Assembly (NCBI GenBank): GCA_949451265.1
Contig: CASTQR010000051.1
Location: 1 to 9,391, forward strand
Source: an uncultured Eubacteriales bacterium
GTDB taxonomy: Bacteria; Bacillota_A; Clostridia; Oscillospirales; Oscillospiraceae
DNA length: 9,391 nucleotides
Direction: 5' to 3'
In this document: positions 6,229 to 9,391 of the stretch, one piece after another
Layout of the letters: every line of letters begins with the position of its first letter
Numbering within the stretch: position 1 is the stretch's first letter
Made by a program: the position numbers and the translations under genes
The notes under the pieces: generated by a model
Seen by the model: the letters and a program-made list of their open reading frames with translations, nothing else
What the model was told of the DNA's origin: nothing
Databases searched by the model: none

Positions 6229-7239
6229 ATGAAACGCTTCCTTTCCCTGCTGCTGGCCGCGGCGCTGACCGCCGCCCTGCTGGTGAGCCCCGCTTTCGCC
6301 GCCGCCCCGCCCTGGGTTCAGGTGGACGGCCAGGGCACCGCCAGCCAGACCATCACCCTCCGGGGGCTGTCCGGCACCTTCGACTCCGCCCAGATCACCC
6401 TGACCCTGGACAGGGCCCCCACCGGCTTCCAGTTTGCCCAGGCCCTGTCCGACGTGGACGCCCACACCGCCCTCACCGTCAGCGGCAACAGCATCACCCT
6501 CTACGTCACCTCCCAGAACCAGATCAACCAGGGGGACGCCCTCCTGTTGGGCGTGCTGTCCGCGGGCAGCGCCTTCAAGGTGCTCTCCGCCTCCGGCGTG
6601 AAGCTGCTGGACCTGGAGGCGGGCAGCACCCGGGAGCTGTCCTACGCCACTGTGAGCGTGGGGGCCGCCGCCACCGCCCTGCCCTTCACCGACGTGAAGG
6701 AAAAGGACTGGTTCTACAACGAGGTGGCCTACGTCTACGCCAACCAGCTCATGAACGGCACCGGGAACAACCTGTTCTCCCCCGGCGGCACCACCACCCG
6801 GGGCATGATCGTCACCATCCTCTGGCGGATGGAGGGGGAACCGGTGGTGAATTACCTGATGCCCTTCACCGACGTGCCCGCCAGCTGGTACACCGAGGCC
6901 GTCCGCTGGGCCTCCTCAGAGAAAATCGTCAACGGCTACACCGATAAGACCTTCCGGCCCAACGCCCCCATCACCCGGGAGCAGATGGCCACCATCCTCT
7001 ACAACTACGCCAAGTACAAGGGCTATGACGTGAGCGGCAGGGCCAGCCTGTCCGCCCAGTTCCCCGACGCGGGCAGGGTGAGCGGATACGCCGCCGTCCC
7101 CCTGGCCTGGGCCAACCACGCCAAGCTCATCAACGGCGTGGCAAACGGCGGAACCACCATTCTCCAGCCCCAGGGCTCCGCCACACGGGCCCAGGTGGCC
7201 GCCATCCTCATGCGCTTCCGGGAGAACATCGCCAAGTGA
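6229..7239 (+). CDS. SLH-domain surface protein with possible cohesin-like N-terminal domain
   Basis: This 336-residue exported wall-associated protein has a signal peptide at 1-24 (cleavage after AFA), an unassigned beta-type domain at about 25-148, and three SLH repeats: about 151-198 (FTDVKEKDWFYNEV...), 212-260 (FTDVPASWYTEAV..., ITREQ) and 278-332 (FPDAG..., ATRAQ). SLH repeats are known to bind wall-linked polymers, often through TRAE-like motifs; here these read TTRGM, ITREQ and ATRAQ, so the first is the most degenerate. The N-terminal domain alternates hydrophobic strands and glycine turns (ITLRGLSGTF, SAQITLTLD, NSITLYVTSQ, INQGDALLLGVL), which recalls the strand pattern of cohesins, although it is shorter than the usual 140 or so residues. 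It has no enzyme motif. It follows the dockerin protease by 13 bases, so it probably anchors that enzyme. The SLH call is secure; the cohesin idea is tentative. Confidence 0.85.
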   Translation: MKRFLSLLLAAALTAALLVSPAFAAAPPWVQVDGQGTASQTITLRGLSGTFDSAQITLTLDRAPTGFQFAQALSDVDAHTALTVSGNSITLYVTSQNQINQGDALLLGVLSAGSAFKVLSASGVKLLDLEAGSTRELSYATVSVGAAATALPFTDVKEKDWFYNEVAYVYANQLMNGTGNNLFSPGGTTTRGMIVTILWRMEGEPVVNYLMPFTDVPASWYTEAVRWASSEKIVNGYTDKTFRPNAPITREQMATILYNYAKYKGYDVSGRASLSAQFPDAGRVSGYAAVPLAWANHAKLINGVANGGTTILQPQGSATRAQVAAILMRFRENIAK

Positions 7240-7243
7240 CAGC

Positions 7244-7285
7244 AAAAAGCCCCCTGGACGGAGGTTCCGTCCAGGGGGCTTTTTT
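7244..7285. terminator. bidirectional intrinsic terminator between converging genes
   Basis: Perfect 15-base arms, AGCCCCCTGGACGGA at 7248-7262 and TCCGTCCAGGGGGCT at 7266-7280, enclose a 3-base loop. A run of T (7280-7285) follows on the plus strand and a run of A (7244-7248) precedes it, read as T on the minus strand. It begins 5 bases after the SLH stop and ends 8 bases beyond the oligoendopeptidase stop, so it can end both transcripts. Confidence 0.93.
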
Positions 7286-7292
7286 ACGTTTC

Positions 7293-8996
7293 TCAGGCGA
7301 TTCCGGCGAGGTCGAAGCCGTCCAGCCAGGCGCTGGCGGTCTCGCACACCTCCCGGAGGCACTTCTCGTCGAAGGGGCTGTCCAGCCCGGCGTTCTTCAG
7401 CAGGTCGGTGAAGGTGCGGCTGCCGCCCTGTTTCGTGTAGGCCATGTACTTCTCCCAGGCCGCCGTTCTGTCCTTTTGCAGCAGCGCCCAGAACTCCAGC
7501 GCCACCGTCTGGGCCAGACAGTAGTCGATGTAGTAGAAGGGGGCCTCATAGATGTGGCTCTGGCGCTGCCACGCCTCGCCGTCGGCGAAGAAGGGGATGT
7601 CCCCGTCCAGCCGCACCCAGGGCATATACTGGCCTTGCAGCTCCTTCCAGACCGCGTGGCGCTGGGCGGGGGTCATGTCCGGGTTGGCATAGACCTCGTG
7701 CTGGAAGTGGTCCACCAGGGTGCCGTAGGGGATGAAGGTCAGCGCCCCCGCCAGATGGCTGTACAGATACTTCCTGGTGTCCGGGCCGAAGAAACCCTCC
7801 GTCCAGGGCCAGGCCATGAACTCCATGGACATGGAGTGGACCTCGCAGGCCTCCATGCCGGGCCAGACGTAGCTGCCGGGGACCCGATCCCGGTTCATCC
7901 AGCAGGCGAAGGCGTGGCCCGCCTCGTGGGTGACCACCTCCACGTCCCCCTGGGTGCCGTTGAAGTTGGCGAAGATGAAGGGCACCTTGTAGTCCATGAT
8001 GCCGGTGCAGTAGCCGCCGCCAGCCTTGCCCTCGGTGGCCAGCACGTCCATCAGCTCCCCGTCCAGCATGGTCTGGAAAAACTCGGAGGTCTCCGGGGAC
8101 AGCTCGTCGTAGAACCTCTTGCCCTGGGCGATGATGTCGTCCGCCGTGCCCTGGGGCTTGGGATTGCCGGAGCGGAATTTCAGGGCGTTGTCGGCGTAGC
8201 TCAGGGGATAGGCCACCCCGATGCGGTCCGCCTGGGCCCGGAAGATCCGGTCGGCCAGGGGCACCAGATATTCACGTACGGCGGCGCGGAATTTTTCCAC
8301 GTCCTCCTTGGTGTAGCAGTTGCGGCCCATGCGGTAGTAGCCCAGCTGGGTGTAGCCGTCATAGCCCAGCTTTCTGCCCATCTCGTCCCGCAAATGGGTC
8401 AGCTCGTCATAGATGCGGTCAAGCTCCCCCTGATGCTCCTTATACCATTGGCCCACCGCCTTCCAGGCGGCAAGGCGGCGGGTGTCGTCCGCGTCGGACT
8501 GGAAGGGGCCCATCTGGGCCAGGGTGTAGGTCTTGCCCTCAAAGGGGATTTGGGCGGAGGCCAGCAGCTTGGAATAGGCCAGGGTCAGGTCGTTCTCCTT
8601 CTGGAGCTGGGGCACGATCTCGGGGGAGAAGGTTTTCAGCTCGATCTCCGCGTTGACAAACATCAGATCGCCGTACTCCGCCTCAAAGTCCTTCCGGAAG
8701 GGGGAGGCCAGCATGGCCGCCGTCCACGCCTTGGTGTACTCCTCCAGCTCGGGGAGGGCAGCGTTCCAGAAGTTCATCTCCCCGTCGTAGAACTCGTCCC
8801 GGGTGTCGATGGAGTTGCGGATGCTGGCCAGGGTAGACAGGGTGTCCACGTGCCGGCCAGCCTCCTCCTTCTCCAGGAATACGGCGCGGGCCTCGTCATA
8901 GCTGGCCGCCGCCTTCAGACGGTTGGTGAACCCGGTCAGCTGCTCCTTGAGCGCCTCCACATCGGGGCGCTTATAGGGCATTTCGGAAAATTTCAT
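7293..8996 (-). CDS. M3-family oligoendopeptidase (PepF/M3B type)
   Basis: This 567-residue cytosolic zinc peptidase probably degrades short peptides. There is no signal peptide or membrane segment. The M3 signature is clear: HEAGH at 357-361 supplies two zinc-binding histidines and the catalytic glutamate E358, and E385 in EACEVHSMSMEF is the expected third ligand 24 residues later. The substrate-side motif HIYEAPFYYIDY at 481-492 and the GGGYC stretch near 326-330 also fit the family, and the length is normal for M3 oligoendopeptidases. The helical N-terminal half is typical. ATG 8996 is preferred over the in-frame ATG 9005 because GGAG at 9009-9006 touches the latter but lies 9 bases before the former. 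The gene is co-directional with the NUDIX gene 15 bases upstream, so they are probably one operon, and it converges on the SLH gene. It has no obvious link to the secreted protease beyond being a peptidase. Confidence 0.92.
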   Translation of the reverse strand: MKFSEMPYKRPDVEALKEQLTGFTNRLKAAASYDEARAVFLEKEEAGRHVDTLSTLASIRNSIDTRDEFYDGEMNFWNAALPELEEYTKAWTAAMLASPFRKDFEAEYGDLMFVNAEIELKTFSPEIVPQLQKENDLTLAYSKLLASAQIPFEGKTYTLAQMGPFQSDADDTRRLAAWKAVGQWYKEHQGELDRIYDELTHLRDEMGRKLGYDGYTQLGYYRMGRNCYTKEDVEKFRAAVREYLVPLADRIFRAQADRIGVAYPLSYADNALKFRSGNPKPQGTADDIIAQGKRFYDELSPETSEFFQTMLDGELMDVLATEGKAGGGYCTGIMDYKVPFIFANFNGTQGDVEVVTHEAGHAFACWMNRDRVPGSYVWPGMEACEVHSMSMEFMAWPWTEGFFGPDTRKYLYSHLAGALTFIPYGTLVDHFQHEVYANPDMTPAQRHAVWKELQGQYMPWVRLDGDIPFFADGEAWQRQSHIYEAPFYYIDYCLAQTVALEFWALLQKDRTAAWEKYMAYTKQGGSRTFTDLLKNAGLDSPFDEKCLREVCETASAWLDGFDLAGIA

Positions 8997-9005
8997 GGTA
9001 AGCAT

Positions 9006-9013
9006 CTCCTTTT
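9006..9013 (-). promoter_or_regulatory. ribosome binding site deciding the oligoendopeptidase start
   Basis: The minus strand reads AAAAGGAG at 9013-9006, overlapping the TAA stop of the NUDIX gene (9014-9012). The ATG at 9005 follows with no gap, too close for initiation, while ATG 8996 lies 9 bases on. The overlap of site and stop suggests coupled translation. Confidence 0.7.
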
Positions 9014-9391
9014 ATGAATGGATAGGCAGGGCCTTGCCGTCCAGCACCGCCCGCACCAGCTTGTCCTTCTCGTACTCCATGGTCAGCAGGAAGGCGGGGG
9101 CGTCCTGGGCCAGCAGCTCCAAAAACACGTGGTCGCCCTCCCAGCAGGGCAGCTCCCCCACTTTATCCTTGGGCACCCAGGCCAGCTCGCCCTCGTTACA
9201 GTCCGGGTTCAGCTCCCCCGTCCAGCCGGTGGCGGTGAACAGGTGCATGTACTCCCCCTCGCCGTTGTCGCTGAGGAAGGTGACGATCCCACGGAACTGC
9301 CAGTCGGTGAGGGCCAGGCCCGTCTCCTCCAGCACTTCCCGGCAGAAGCACTCCTCGGGGGCCTCGCCGTCCTCGAACTTGCCGCCCACGC
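9012..9391 (-). CDS. NUDIX hydrolase, MutT/8-oxo-dGTP diphosphatase-like (5' end cut by window)
   Basis: The C-terminal 126 or so codons of a cytosolic NUDIX hydrolase; the frame is open to the window edge. The codon at 9389 is GTG but reads as the valine of a typical GVGGKFE segment, so it is not the start; about 30-40 N-terminal residues should lie outside the window. A complete NUDIX box is present (G-x5-E-x7-REVLEETGL, within GGKFEDGEAPEECFCREVLEETG), which holds the metal-binding glutamates. The middle resembles MutT/MTH1-type enzymes that hydrolyse oxidised nucleoside triphosphates (RGIVTFLSDNGEGEYMHLF, then ELAWVPKDKVGELPCWEGD). The substrate is inferred from family resemblance. It sits 15 bases upstream of the oligoendopeptidase gene, in the same direction. 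Confidence 0.88.
   Translation of the reverse strand, partial: VGGKFEDGEAPEECFCREVLEETGLALTDWQFRGIVTFLSDNGEGEYMHLFTATGWTGELNPDCNEGELAWVPKDKVGELPCWEGDHVFLELLAQDAPAFLLTMEYEKDKLVRAVLDGKALPIHS

Noticed and set aside
1395..6230. Open frame of 1611 codons on the minus strand opposite almost the whole protease gene
   Set aside because: Its translation is low-complexity (rich in G, V, A, H, Q), has no domain signature and mirrors the plus-strand gene codon by codon. GC-rich third positions remove stop codons from the opposite strand, so this is a shadow.
7236..9017. Open frame of 593 codons on the plus strand opposite the oligoendopeptidase gene
   Set aside because: It starts within the last codons of the SLH gene, crosses the strong terminator, and has a composition typical of an antisense shadow. 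The minus-strand frame has clear M3 catalytic motifs.
1..9391. CRISPR arrays, tRNA or rRNA genes, insertion sequences, phage or integration sites
   Set aside because: No regularly spaced repeats, no cloverleaf-type sequence, no transposase or integrase motif and no terminal repeats were seen on either strand.

Overview
The window looks like chromosomal DNA from a GC-rich, Gram-positive gut-type Clostridia, with Oscillospiraceae-like organisms (the Flavonifractor/Lawsonibacter kind) the best guess. The reasons are the strongly GC-biased third codon positions, the Shine-Dalgarno sites before every complete gene, the S-layer-homology (SLH) domains, a dockerin-bearing secreted protease and an oligoendopeptidase of Firmicutes type. 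This placement rests on sequence style only; no database search was possible.

Layout: (1) Positions 1-1239, minus strand, hold a multi-pass membrane glycosyltransferase of the GT-C/Gpi18-like kind. Its C-terminus is cut off by the window edge. (2) Positions 1240-1442 are a divergent promoter region with two near-consensus sigma-A promoters pointing in opposite directions; a GC-rich palindrome brackets the -35 box of the leftward one. (3) Positions 1443-6215, plus strand, encode a secreted 1590-residue protein: signal peptide, X-module-like domain, dockerin, discoidin-like domain, two FN3 domains, CBM32/F5-8-type domain, helical linker, M60-like N-domain, M60 zinc metalloprotease (HEIGH...E), a third FN3-like domain and an unassigned beta-rich C-terminus. 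(4) Positions 6229-7239, plus strand, only 13 bases downstream, encode a small secreted protein with one unassigned beta-type domain and three SLH repeats. (5) Positions 7244-7285 hold a strong intrinsic terminator that can serve both converging transcripts. (6) Positions 7293-8996, minus strand, encode a cytosolic M3-family oligoendopeptidase, and positions 9012-9391 an N-terminally truncated NUDIX (MutT-like) hydrolase. These two form a tight leftward operon.

The most interesting unit is genes 3 and 4. The protease has a dockerin but no wall anchor of its own (no LPXTG motif, no C-terminal membrane segment, no SLH). Its translationally linked partner has a wall anchor (SLH) but no enzyme. 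The partner's N-terminal domain has the alternating beta-strand look of a shortened, divergent cohesin. I infer that the pair is a minimal two-protein surface system that displays a glycoprotein/mucin-directed M60 protease on the cell wall, analogous to the X-dockerin/cohesin-SLH anchoring step of cellulosomes. The cohesin part is a hypothesis that structure prediction or a binding test would decide.

The very long open frames opposite the protease gene and the oligoendopeptidase gene are by-products of the GC-rich codon usage and were not annotated.
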